This document shows, in pieces, positions 47,308 to 57,716 of a DNA stretch of 64,000 nt (position 1 is the first letter of the stretch; each line of letters begins with the position of its first letter). The stretch covers positions 14,442,501 through 14,506,500 of the forward strand of contig NC_003280.10 of the NCBI RefSeq assembly GCF_000002985.6. Direction: 5' to 3'. The stretch is from Caenorhabditis elegans (Eukaryota > Nematoda > Chromadorea > Rhabditida > Rhabditidae). The translations under genes were made by a program, and so were the position numbers. The notes under the pieces were generated by a model. It did no database searches. It was not told the DNA's origin and was given only the letters and a program-made list of their open reading frames with translations.

Positions 47308-50065
47308 ATGCTGAAAAGGCCTGGTGAATATGAGCCTCCGTTAGGCAAAATTTGGACAAGGTTGGTCAAGTTTTTCTCTAAAAATTGTAAAAATAATTTT
47401 TTAAAACAATTTTTTTCAGAGCGGAATCTCGAATGTGGACGATCACAATGTTCAGCGGCACGTGTGTTTTATACGCGTCTCGCGCAAGTTTACCGATTAG
47501 TGCTGCAGCTGTAGCGAAGGAGTTTGCATGGAATAAAACGGATTCGGTAAGATCTTCAATTTTCCTTCTAAAAAAATTTTCATTCAATTTTTTTAAAACT
47601 AATTTTCCAGGGTACCGTGCTCTCATGCTTTTTCTGGGGATATGCTTTGACACAAGTTTTCGCTGGACGGATAGCAGACAAGTATGGAGCAGAAAAAGTT
47701 TAAATTTCAACAGTTTAATTTTAAACAATTTTTTAAAAAAATTCCAGATTCTCCCGTACTCTAGTCTAGCGTGGACAATGCTCACATTTTTCACTCCACA
47801 CTTATTCGATTTCGCATATTGGACAAATTACCCGCTTGTGGTTCTTCTGGCGGTGCGGATTTTAACAGGAGTCTGCCAGGCTTTTCATATTCCGTCTCTA
47901 GCGTCTATTGTATCCAAACATCTTGCCGCGGCGGACAAGGGACGAGTTTTTGGAATAGTTTTAGCAGGTATGGGATTTATTCCCTAAAAATCCCGAGTGT
48001 TCAAAACTTGTGTGGATTTACTTAAGACGCTCGTAAATTTACGCAGGCCTCTTGTAGATTTACGCATCTCTCATGTAGATTTACGCAGGCTCATGTGGTC
48101 TTACGCAGTGCTCTGTAGATTTACGCAGACTCTTGTAGATTTACGCAGGGCTCGTGTAGATTTTTGTTTGTGGTTGAAATCAAGGATATCGCCGAAAAGT
48201 TACGATTTTTTGATCATTTTTGGACATTAATTTATTCACAAGAAATCTGAAACTCATAAATAGGACAACAAATTGATTAAAAAGTATTTTTTCAAATATT
48301 AGTCTTTTTTTTAATTTTGAATTTCCAGGTTCACATTGGGGAACAGTGCTTGCCGGTGCAATTGGAAGCATCCTGATCGAGTGGATCGGATGGAGAGCAT
48401 TATTTCAATTTGTTGGAATAATCTCACTTATCTGGTGCTGGGTGTTCCGATGGGTTTTGGATAGAGCAAAAGGACCGGGCGGAAGAAGTTCCCCACTGCC
48501 AGATGAAGAAGTTCTTCTCGATAAGAAACATGTGAGGAATTAAAGAAATTCGAGAAATTATTGAAAAAGAGAAAAAAAAAACAAATTGGCCTCAAGTCAA
48601 TATTTTGAGCCAAATTTGGACAGGAAGTTCTTGCCAAAAAATAAATCTTGAAGAGACTTGAACACTTGGGTTCTTCTCCTTCAAGAATCGTCCGAGAGAA
48701 GCGTTTTGAATTTTTTTTTTGATATTTCACACTTTTCGATAACTTTTAAAATAAAAAAAAATGAGAAAAAAAATTATTATATAAATATTTCTGGACCGTT
48801 AGAAAGTTTTCAGAAATTGTTTATAGTGTTTCAAAGTTTTGAAAAAAAAATTCGAATAAAAATTAGTGCATTATTAATGCATTATATAGAAGCTTTTTGA
48901 AGTTTAGAAAAAAACAAAATTAAAATTTTGAATAAAAAAAAACAAAAAAAAACAGCATATTTTGTTCCTTCAAAACGCGGTTCTATGTAAATTTAGGTAC
49001 ATTTTCAGTCGATAAAATCTGAAACATGCACCTGAACAATTAAAATATGCAATAAAAAGTGAAAATTGAGTGAAAATTAAATTTCCGGTAGTTGCAAAAT
49101 CTAGTAATTTCGACTAGTTTTGATTTTTTTTAAATCTTGACATCGCTTTAAAAATGTTCCCGATGTTGGCGATTTTTTGGAATTTTTCGAAATTTCTTAT
49201 AATCTCGTAGATCAAACCATTTTTCTTCTTTCAGGACACAATTGAATCTCATCTCGCCGCCACATCACCATGCCCATCGGTTCCATGGGGAACCCTGTTC
49301 CGTCATCCTGCTTTCTGGGCTGCCGCAGTTGCTCAGTACACTGGCGGCAACTCGTATTCGATTCTGTTCAACTGGCTCCCATCGTATTTCCACGAGACAT
49401 TCCCGACTGCGAAGGGTTTTGTATACAATGTGGTACCATCGTTGGCGATCGTTGTCACCTCATTGGTGGCCCCAGTGATGGCGTCTCGTGCGCTGTCCGA
49501 GGGAAAAACTGTGACCTATACGAGAAAATTGATGGAAGGAGCCAGTCTACTGGGAATCGCATTCTGTTTGATGCTAGTACCAATGACATCATCGTTCTGG
49601 ATATCATTGATCATATTCACTATGGCAATGGCTGCCAGAGGGCTACACCACGGTGGTGTTTCCGTAAATCCACACGATTTTGCACCAAATCATGCGGGAT
49701 CTGTTTTTGGTAAGGGTAGACTTCTTCTGAACATGAGCACGAAAGTTTTTTCTGATTGCCAAAAATATCAAACTTTGCATTTCTAGCAAATTGCTGATTT
49801 GGCGAAAAAATATTTTTTTAGATCCGGAATCCCACCAGATTGATGCCTGAAAAAAACAAAAAAGAAGTTATATTAAAATAACCATTTTTCAGGAGTTTTC
49901 AATGCCTGCGGCGCCATCACCGGATTCGTCGGTGTCTACATTGCTGGTCACATCCTGGAAGCCACGAATAACAACTGGTCGTACGTGTTCGTTGTGACGG
50001 CGGCTCAGTGTGTTGTTGGAGCTATGGTTTATACACTTCTGGGCACTGGACAGAAGATTATTTAA
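47308..50065 (+). CDS. vnut-1: Vesicular nucleotide transporter (SLC17A9-like MFS carrier)
   Basis: Seven exons (47308-47360, 47420-47546, 47611-47697, 47748-47967, 48329-48531, 49235-49709, 49893-50065) join in frame to 445 residues. The fold is a 12-TM major facilitator of the SLC17 anion/phosphate family. Marks include MWTITMFSGTCVLYASRASL (TM1), FFWGYALTQVFAGRIADKYG (TM2 and the A-loop), AVRILTGVCQAFHIPSLASI (TM4), HWGTVLAGAIGSILIE (TM5) and RGLHHGGVSVNPHDFAPNHA near TM10. SLC17A9 loads ATP and other nucleotides into secretory vesicles, driven by the vesicle membrane potential. The 5' UTR after the SL site would be only six bases. The TM11-12 exon ends ...GTGQKII. Intron 4 holds a minisatellite and intron 5 a copied piece of cysl-2. 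From memory this is K10H10.1. Confidence 0.92.
48009..48162 (+). repeat. Minisatellite in vnut-1 intron 4
   Basis: About 7.5 units of 20-21 bp with consensus TGTAGATTTACGCAGGCTC and scattered substitutions (for example TGTGGTCTTACGCAGTGCTC). The units contain CGCAG, an acceptor-like string, but lie well before the real acceptor at 48328. Confidence 0.9.
48656..48695. repeat. 40-bp copy of cysl-2 exon 1 inside vnut-1 intron 5
   Basis: Bases 48656-48695 are identical to 51312-51351, which lies in cysl-2 coding sequence (residues about [14 protein letters not shown], minus strand). Both begin ACTTGAACACTTGGG and end AAGAATCGTCCGA. Similarity stops abruptly on both sides. It is in the same orientation relative to the window. 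Confidence 0.93.
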
Positions 50066-50377
50066 TTATTTGTTTCATGTGCATTAACTTTTTTTTCAAA
50101 AATTCTTGAAGTGAATCCGAAGATTTACTTTTGAAAAATAGTTTTCTTCTTCTTCTTTATTCTTGTTTCATAATTTTTGTTATCGGTCTTTTCTTCTTCT
50201 TCTCATTTCCCCTCTGAACTATAAACTTGCCTCTTCTCATTTTTCTTCCCCCACCCCTCTTCGAATTGTCTGTGTTCACCCTTCCCCACACCCACTCAAT
50301 TTTCAGTGATTCATAGTTTATCCGGGTTTTTGAAGTCTTTTCATTGTACGAAATGTGTAATATTCATGTCTTTTTTA

Positions 50378-50393
50378 AATAAATTTATTTATT
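50378..50393. terminator. Shared palindromic poly(A) signal of vnut-1 and cysl-2
   Basis: The string AAATAAATTTATTTATT gives AATAAA on the plus strand (50378-50383) and on the minus strand (TTTATT at 50384-50389 and 50388-50393). It lies about 315 bases after the vnut-1 stop and about 60 bases after the cysl-2 stop, so both convergent genes can use it. Confidence 0.75.
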
Positions 50394-50450
50394 TTCCAAA
50401 ACAACATTTTTTGGAATGAAACATTTTCACACAATATGAAATTCGAAAGT

Positions 50451-51919
50451 TTAAATTCCTAGGTATTCTTTGGCAATCTTGATGGAATCGTCGAGGTTCA
50501 ACTGTTTCATGTTGGCGGCGTTATCACGGAGCTCGGCGTAGAGGGCGGTTGAACTGAAATAGCCAAGTATTGGGCGGGGCTTATTTTGAAATATTTAATA
50601 TCTGAGACAAAGATTCCCGAGAAAGTTTTATATTTTCAAATTATAGAAACAACATTTACCCAATGTGACCAAAATTGAGCCCCGCCCAATTCTTGGCTTT
50701 CGAATTTTCTTGAACTTTTTCAATTTTTCGGGTTTTTACAGTTTTTGGGAAGGTCTATTTGGAGTTTAATTTCATTGTTAAATTATTACTTTCGAGGTTG
50801 GAGGCAGGCGTCAGGTCCTGAAACCGCGCCTACCGCCCATGAAAGCCCTACATTTTTTTCATGGAAAAAACTGAAAATTCTGCAATAATATTGAATATAA
50901 AACTTACAGATAGCGTTCTCCAAAACTGTTAACTGTGGTGACAATTAGTTTCCCCTTATTCTCCGGTCGCTTGGCCAACTGAACTGCAGCGCACACGTTG
51001 GCTCCAGACGAGATTCCACCCAAAATCGACTCCTCGTCGGCAAGCTTCTTGGCCATTGCAATAGCATCATCGGAATGAACTCGCAGAGCCTCGGAGAAAA
51101 GGGTCAAGTCGAGGATGTCAGGAATCATTCCGGTTCCCATGCCTGGAAATAGAAAATATAACCGTTTTTGACATGGTGCATCGACTTTTTTTTGTTTGAT
51201 TTACAATTCCCCAGCCCCGAAAATTTGGAAAAAAAATGCTCACCTTGAATTTTGTGTGGGCTATGTGGAAGTCCATTGATCACAGAACTCTCAAATGGCT
51301 CAACTGGGAACACTTGAACACTTGGGTTCTTCTCCTTCAAGAATCGTCCGACTCCAGTGCAAGTTCCACCTGATCCAACTCCGAAGCATACGATATCAAC
51401 CTTGCCCTGTGTCTGCCTCCAAATTTCTGGTCCTGTAGTCTTATAATGGGCTTCTGGATTTGCTGGATTTCCGAATTGGTTCAAGATATACGCATTTGGA
51501 ATCACATCGCGAAGCTCTTCGGCTCTTTGGACAGCTCCTTTGACCGCGGTCGCTGGATCGGTAAGAATCACCTCAGCACCGTAGGCCTTTAACAGACACC
51601 TTCTCTCAATACTCATCGACGCTGGCATCGTAAGAATAACTTTGTACCCACGAAGTTTTCCGCAGTAGGCCAACGCAATTCCCATGTTTCCACTGGTTGG
51701 CTCAATGAGCACAGTTTTGCCGGGGGTGATGAGCCCGGCCTTCTCAGCTGTGTCGATCATGTTGAACGCGATACGATCCTTGACCGAGCAGGCAGGGTTC
51801 ATGTACTCTACCTTGACGGCAATCGATGCACCGAGATCCTTTCCGATCTTGTTGAGCTTCAGGAGTGGGGTGTTTCCGATGAGCTCACCACCGGTTTCGA
51901 CCATAAGTTCGCGGGACAT
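50451..51919 (-). CDS. cysl-2: Cysteine synthase-like PLP enzyme, probable beta-cyanoalanine synthase
   Basis: Three exons on the minus strand (51244-51919, 50908-51142, 50451-50553) join in frame to 337 residues. It is a fold-type II PLP enzyme: Lys47 (ACSVKDR) forms the Schiff base, the substrate loop is PTSGNMG (75-80) and the phosphate loop is GSGGT (182-186). O-acetylserine sulfhydrylases usually have TSGNTG and GTGGT. Plant beta-cyanoalanine synthases have Met and Ser at these two places, as here, supporting conversion of cysteine plus cyanide to cyanoalanine and sulfide. In worms CYSL-2 is known as a cyanide/sulfide-detoxifying enzyme and a strong HIF-1 target controlled by EGL-9 and CYSL-1. 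An acceptor (TTTTTTCAG) lies about 30 bases before the ATG. The gene converges with vnut-1. cysl-1 and cysl-3 are close paralogues; locus context favours cysl-2 (K10H10.2 from memory). Confidence 0.9.
50801..50851. repeat. GCAGGCGTC foldback repeat fragment in cysl-2 intron 2
   Basis: Reads GGAGGCAGGCGTCAGGTCCTGAAACCGCGCC then ACCGCCCATGAAAGCCCTA (broken here for length). Same family as 21140-21250 and 52531-52607. Confidence 0.6.
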
Positions 51920-52157
51920 GATGAGTTGATTGGCAGAGGATAACTAATACTCTGAAAAAAAAAATGGAATAAGAGTTTTAAAAAGATTTTTCGCAGGAAT
52001 TCAAATAAAGGGAGTAATTAAATCCACTACACTATAATGTTGCAAAAAGACGAACTTTTCAACAAAAAGCGTAATAAAAAAGAATAAGAACAAAATTAAC
52101 GAAAAGATATAACGATAGTGATAAGAAATGAAGACCAATCAGGTAGAAAACAATAAT

Positions 52158-52162
52158 ACGTG
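52158..52162 (+). promoter_or_regulatory. Candidate hypoxia-response core (ACGTG) upstream of cysl-2
   Basis: ACGTG in the context AATACGTGCGAGA, 240 bases upstream of the cysl-2 ATG. HIF-1 binds RCGTG and cysl-2 is a known HIF-1 target. Another ACGTG is at 53123-53127. Five-base motifs occur by chance, so this is only a candidate. Confidence 0.4.
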
Positions 52163-52261
52163 CGAGATGAGTAAACGATAAGGGCGGGCGGCAGTTATTG
52201 TCATCATTTTTCTTGGTATCAAAGTAATTTGATCTATTGGTAGACGCGGAAGATCAAATTG

Positions 52262-52480
52262 ATATTACGGGAACACAAAATTCTGAAAATGCGTTTTGCA
52301 CACCATATTTGACGCACAAAATATCACGTAGCGAAAACTATTCTTTCAGTGATTACTGTAGTGATGGTGTCGATTTACGGGCACGATTTTCGGAATGAGT
52401 TAAAATAATTTATTTATGAACAGAATTTCAAAAATCGAGCCCGTAAATGCGCATTCTCAGAACTGTGTTCCCGTAATACA
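52262..52480. mobile_element. TTACGGGAACAC-type MITE, complete copy
   Basis: Left end TATTACGGGAACACAAAATT then CTGAAAATGCG. Right end CGCATTCTCAGAACTGTGTT then CCCGTAATA. The interior has ATTTGACGCACAAAATATC, CACGTAGCG, GATTACTGTAGTGATGG and TCGATTTACGGGCACGATTT, a widespread C. elegans interspersed sequence. A truncated copy is at 27240. Confidence 0.8.
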
Positions 52481-52530
52481 AACCTTTGAAAATTAGTTAT
52501 ACATATTATTTTATTTCGATTTACGATTGA

Positions 52531-52607
52531 GTAGGGCATCCATGGTAAGCAGGCTCGGTTTCAGGGCTTGACGCCTGCCTTTTTAAAGCCTAAATGGAAT
52601 CCCTATC
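52531..52607. repeat. GTAGGGCATCCATGGTAAGC foldback repeat
   Basis: Starts GTAGGGCATCCATGG, then GCAGGCTCGGTTTCAGGGC and ACGCCTGCCTTTTTAAAGC. It is the inverted counterpart of the ends at 9940 and 21217. Confidence 0.6.
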
Positions 52608-53330
52608 TTTAATAAAGCTGATAAAAATAGTGTGCGCCTTTACTAATAGAAGTCTAATTGTAAGATGATCGAATTTAACAATTAAAATATCCGAGATTTT
52701 TGAAATTTTCAAAAAAATTATTTAGTTTCTTTTACTGTAAATACCCTAAAATTTATCTGAAACTTGTGAACTTTCACTACTGGAATTCTGGATGGTTTCT
52801 ATGAAAAAAAGACGGTCCAATTAAAATCATTTTTCGCCGGGAACACATTAGTAAAGTACTTTCACACTTGAGGTAACAATTTCTACAAAAAAGTGCAAAA
52901 CCAGAAGACATGTTTCATCAGATTCCAAACTTCACCTTTTATACTTCCATCCGCTGTGAAATGAACGTGTGTTTTTGGACTATAAGCACCGCCCATATTT
53001 GCTCCATATGATGAGAACTAGGAAATCATCACTTGAAAACATTTGATTGGGTGTCTGTGTCTCAAATAGTCTGTTCTATGATCTGAACTGCTAATCGAGA
53101 GGATGATAAGATCAAAGTGAGTACGTGACATATTGAAGATTGTTTTATGGAATTTTATTATTTCTGAAAGGGGGAACACCAGAAGACATGTGCATCTGGA
53201 AACATGTGCACCTATTCTGAAATATTTTAGGTGAATATATTTTCAAGAACCCAACTGAAGGCCGATAGAATAGCTCCAGAAGCGGATTCTTGCAATTTTT
53301 CTTTTCAGAGCTCTTTAGAGGTAGGAATCA

Positions 53331-53759
53331 GAGGTGGGCGGCCATTGCCGTTTGGCAAGCTTTTCTCCGCAAATTTGGCAAGTCAACAAAATGCCGGTTT
53401 CCCAATTTGCCGGAATTTCTCAATTCCCGCAAATTGCCGGATGTCAATTTGCCGGAAGTGTGTTTTTTAAGACGGAAATACTTAAAACTGAGCCATTTTG
53501 AAAATTAATATTATTTTCATAGAATTTGCTTACTTTTCAGAATAGATGTAGGAGCATTCATGATAAGTACAATTTTGCCGATTAAAAGAGAAATTCTGAA
53601 ATTTCCCGAAAAAGTGTGCTAAACCACAATTTGCCGAAAATTTCTGCAATTGCCGTTTTTCGGCAAATAGATCCGGTTTGCCGATTTGCCGGAAATTGTC
53701 ATTTTCTGCAAATTACCTATTTGTCGTTTGTCGGAAAAAAACGGTTTCCGCCCACCCCT
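53331..53759. mobile_element. TTGCCG-family hAT-like element, about 430 bp
   Basis: Left end CAGAGGTGGGCGGCCATTGC. The right end complement begins CAGGGGTGGGCGGAAACCG, giving imperfect 13-bp inverted ends. Interior of TTTGCCGG units. Flanking octamers GTAGGAAT and GTAAAAAA agree only in part, so the insertion is old or the duplication has decayed. Confidence 0.65.
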
Positions 53760-53914
53760 GGTAAAAAATACAATCTGAAAGTTAAAAAAAAAACATCTTA
53801 AAATTCTTACAGCCAACCCAATCGTAAAAATTCAGATAAAAAACATTTAACAATCTTTCATAATACTCCCATACTTGCATAAAATTATCTTAAATTCAAC
53901 AATTTTTCGGCGAA

Positions 53915-54185
53915 AATACGTTACCCGGTCTCGCCACATCAATTTTTGTTAAATTCGAAAAGGTGTGCGCCTTTAAAGAGTACTGTAATTTCAATTTTCA
54001 ATCGATTTTACATTTTTTTACGGTTTGTTGAGATTTTAATAAACAAAAAATTATCAAACTCTGAAAAATTGACGAAAATTCCGCGTCAACGAAAGTTTGA
54101 GACTACAGTACTCTTTAAGAGCTCGCCCTTTATCTTTTGTAACAAGATTTTGTCGGGTCGAGACCGGATACCTTATTTTTGAGCA
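53915..54185. mobile_element. TTTAAAG-type palindromic element
   Basis: Left: TACCCGGTCTCGCCACATC, then GTGCGCCTTTAAAGAGTACT. Right: AGACTACAGTACTCTTTAAG, then GTCGGGTCGAGACCGGATACC. Inverted ends CCGGTCTCG and CGAGACCGG are clear. Confidence 0.75.
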
Positions 54186-54497
54186 TAAATCAAAAAAATT
54201 TCGCGTCTGAGTAATAATTCTTTTGAAATTTCCAGAAAGTACACCACTGATCTTGATGTGTTCGAACACAAAGTACAGTTTCTGTGTACGTGATATTCTA
54301 CAAATACAGTTCAATCAGATTCCATGAAAAACGTGCCTTCTGAATTGTCATCATTTTCGGCTAGATAGATTTCTTCTTTTTCGTCTAATTCTCTTATATC
54401 TGCCTGATTCGCTAATATGCACCTCCTTTCTCTTGATACATATTTCTCTCGGTCTCACTGTTTTTTTGCAAACGTAACATGTACGCCCTATAGACCG

Positions 54498-54570
54498 ATG
54501 AGTTGCGGTTTGAGTTGTGGAGTCGAGGCAACAGGCGCGCCTGGCGTGCAGCAATCCAAAGTTCGACTCC
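54498..54570 (+). other. tRNA-like sequence with a strong Pol III B box
   Basis: GTTCGACTCC at 54561-54570 matches the B-box consensus GGTTCGANTCC. A weak A-box-like string (GATGAGTTGCGG) lies about 60 bases upstream, with ATAGACCG before it. The intervening GC-rich segment does not fold as a normal tRNA, so this is at best a degenerate tRNA or a SINE-like piece. Confidence 0.3.
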
Positions 54571-55617
54571 ACTCGAGTACTTTCGAAATTGTAACAGTGA
54601 TCGAGAGTCGGGTGCTAGACTGTAAGTGAGGAATAACATTACCTGACAATGCTGCCTTCCTTCTGAGTTACTTTTTTTTCTCGCTTACTTTTCAAAATAG
54701 ATGTAGGACAATTTTGCCGATTGAAATTGAAATTCTGAAATTTCGAAAAAAAGATGTGCAAAACCATAATTTGCCGAAAATTCTCGGCAATTGCCGCGTT
54801 TCGGCAAATTCGGAAAATCGGTAATTCCTGTAATATTCATTTGGTAAAATTTTTTGGGAAATGTGTATGGTTGAAGTTTTGGAAATTAAATTTGACTATC
54901 TAGAAATTAAAATTCATAATGTCAACTCAAATTGAAAACAAATTAGATAACTATTAGATTCGAACATTTTTCAAAAGGAAAACCGATAAAATAAAATAAA
55001 ATCATTTTTGTCAGAAACGTCTGAAACTTACAAAATGTGTTTCTAATGTTTATACATTCTAAAAAACTTTTATGACATGTATGAAAAATCGGAAGATTCT
55101 TGTTCATTCAAAATGCAAAAATTCTGTTAACACTCCAAACATTTTGAAATTCAAGCTCAAAAAGGTTACTGTAATAGTTAATAGTTACTGAAAGTACCCT
55201 TTCTACTTCGACAGCTCTTATTCCAGTTGTCTTTGAGTTTATGAAAGTACTTATAAAAGTGATACACGTGTCAAATGCTTTTTTCAATAGTTTCGTAGTT
55301 GAAAAAAAAAGTTGATACAGCCAAAGCCAACCGAGATGTGCTTAAACTAGAGCAATGGGGATGCAAGACAAAATATACGGCATTCATTAAAAAAAAAACA
55401 TTGGGACATAACAATTTTTCACCTTATTACCCTCCACCTTTATAATGAAATGAGAAAGAACAATCATACTGCAAATATTTCTTCCTAATCGTAACCATGT
55501 TACTCCCACTACAAGACTACACATGATGTCTCTCTCGACTACAAACACTGTCTCACCAGAAGATGACATTAACAGGTGCGAGGAGACCATCAGGAAAGGG
55601 ATGACGATGGGAAGGAG

Positions 55618-55625
55618 TATAAAAG
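55618..55625 (+). promoter_or_regulatory. TATA box of dhs-8
   Basis: TATAAAAG in a GC-richer context (GGAAGGAGTATAAAAGGATC), 75 bases upstream of the dhs-8 ATG. Good fit to TATA-driven, tissue-restricted worm genes. Confidence 0.65.
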
Positions 55626-55699
55626 GATCGGGTGGGTACATTTTGATCTCATCAGATCCACTTTTTGGTCTACTTTTTCTACAGTTGTCTAAAACAAAA

Positions 55700-57173
55700 A
55701 TGTCCCAAGCGAATCGAGTCCGTTTGTTTCATTCAAGAACTCATGCTTTTGAGGTAAACCCTAAAAAAATTATTTTACTTACATACTGTGAATTCTTAAT
55801 AATTTCATTAATTCAAAATCATGAAGAAAAATTAAAAAAGTTTTTTTTTAACTTTTCAACTGCGATAAAGCATTGTTTGTCATAATCTTTAAATAAAAAC
55901 TGTTAACTTATTACTTTAAAATTTCCAGGTTCTAAAAGGCATTGACGTCTCAGGAAAAACATTTGCAATCACAGGAACAACATCTGGAATTGGAATAAAC
56001 ACAGCCGAAGTTCTGGCCTTAGCAGGAGCACATGTCGTTTTGATGAACAGGAACCTGCACGAGTCGGAAAATCAGAAGAAGAGAATTTTGGAGAAGAAGC
56101 CGAGTGCGAAAGTCGATATTATTTTCTGTGACCTCAGTGACTTGAAGACAGTACGCAAAGCGGGAGAGGATTATTTGGCTAAAAATTGGTAAGTGAGCTG
56201 ATTTTTAGAACGATTATAATTCACCAATTTTCGAATTATAACGATTTATACAAATGCATAATGTCAACTTTTTTGGTATTTCTCTAGAGAGAAGCATTCT
56301 TCCGAATTATGCCGATTTTTGTCATATGCCTAAAACGTCTTCATGCTGGTAAGAATCAAAACCGGCAAAATGGCAAAAAAAATCCGAAAAACCCCTAAAT
56401 AAAATTAATTCATCGTTATATCAGGCCAATCCACGGACTAATCCTGAATGCCGGAGTATTCCGCCCAGCAGCTGCAAAAACCAAAGATGGATTCGAATCC
56501 CATTATGGTGTCAATGTAGTTGCTCATTTTACAGTATGTCAAATAGTTTTTCTATAAAAATTACGTTTTCTGTTCAGCTTCTTCGCATCCTTCTCCCGGT
56601 TGTTCGTCGCTCCGCTCCATCCAGAGTAGTCTTCCTCTCCTCAACTTTGAGTTCCAAACACGGTTTCAAAAAATCTATGGGGATTTCTGAAAAGATGAGT
56701 ATTCTCCAAGGAGAAGATTCGTCGGCGTCCACACTTCAGATGTACGGAGCTTCAAAGATGGCAGATATGTTGATTGCATTCAAATTGCACAGAGATGAGT
56801 ATAAAAATGGAATTAGCACATATTCCGTGCACCCTGGAAGTGGAGTCAGAACTGATATTTTCAGGTAATTTGAATTTGTTGTGAATACAGCCTTCCTTAT
56901 AATTTTGAAAATTTCAGAAACTCCCTACTTGGAAAATTCATCGGATTCGTCACCACACCATTCACAAAGAACGCTAGTCAAGGAGCAGCAACTACAGTAT
57001 ACTGTGCTACTCACCCAGAAGTTGAAAAAATCTCTGGAAAATATTGGGAGTCTTGCTGGGATAACGATAAAATTGATAAGAAGACAGCTAGAGATGAGGA
57101 GTTACAGGAAGCGTTGTGGAAGAAATTGGAGCAAATTGATGATCGAATCAATGGATCAATTGATACCTTCTGA
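55700..57173 (+). CDS. dhs-8: Short-chain dehydrogenase/reductase
   Basis: Five exons (55700-55753, 55929-56188, 56425-56533, 56578-56864, 56918-57173) join in frame to 321 residues. It is a classical SDR: cofactor motif TGTTSGIG (33-40), LILNAG (111-115), the active-site serine region LSSTLSS (161-167) and the catalytic pair Tyr197/Lys201 in YGASK. VHPGSGVRTDIFR follows in the usual PG-motif position. Arg47-type residues after the second strand (LMNRN) favour NADP(H). It resembles retinol-dehydrogenase or WWOX-like SDRs; substrate unknown. No signal peptide is evident. The 18-residue first exon (FHSRTHAFEV) is shared with the paralogue at 60797. The last 19 codons, stop and 3' UTR (AATAAA at about 57237) are duplicated immediately downstream. 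Symbol dhs-8 (K10H10.3) is from memory of this locus. Confidence 0.9.
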
Positions 57174-57716
57174 TTTTGTTTGTAAAGTTATGTGTATGAA
57201 AAATCCAAAATTGATTTCAAGTTTTCACCTGTCTGTGAATAAAGTTTTTAAAGGTATTTTTTCTCATACTAAAATAGTTTGTATGTTTTTAAAAATTTGT
57301 ACAATTTTTTAGAGAATACCACCAATGAAATTCAAACAGAAAAAATGGCTCTGAGTCAATACGCTTTGAGTGATTAGAAAATTTTAAAACTATAGCTATA
57401 CTTTTAAAAACTATAGCTATACTTTGTGGAAGAAATTGGAGCAAATTGATGATCGAATCAATGGATCAATTGATACCTTCTGATTTTGTTTGTAAAGTTA
57501 TGTGTATGAAAAATCCAAAATTGATTTCAAGTTTTCACCTGTCTGTGAATAAAGTTTTTAAAGGTATTTTTTCTCATACTAAAATAGTTTGTATGTTTTT
57601 AAAAATTTGTACAATTTTTTAGAGAATACCACCAATGAAATTCAAACAGAAAAAATGGCTCTGAGTCAATACGCTTTGAGTGATTAGAAAATTTTAAAAC
57701 TATAGCTATACTTTTT
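57114..57716 (+). repeat. 310-bp direct duplication of the dhs-8 3' end
   Basis: Unit 1 (57114-57423) starts inside the dhs-8 last exon at TTGTGGAAGAAATTGG and runs through stop codon and 3' UTR. Unit 2 (57424-57716) repeats it at an offset of 310 bp with no difference that I can find over about 290 bp. The junction lies at ACTATAGCTATACTTT, which is itself present twice around it. The second unit carries a non-functional copy of the last 19 codons. Confidence 0.95.

Larger units (their letters stand above)
51920..55699. other. 3.8 kb region between cysl-2 and dhs-8 (divergent promoters plus repeats)
   Basis: No exon supported. It contains the cysl-2 upstream region, a MITE (52262-52480), a foldback fragment (52531-52607), a TTGCCG hAT-like element (53331-53759), a TTTAAAG palindrome (53915-54185), a tRNA-like B-box string (54561), a TTGCCG fragment at 54700-54830, and the dhs-8 promoter with a TATA box. 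The stretch 54880-55390 looks featureless and AT-rich. Confidence 0.6.

Noticed and set aside
48180..48730. Minus-strand open frames under vnut-1 exon 5
   Set aside because: Shadow frames of the real coding exon, crossing its splice sites.
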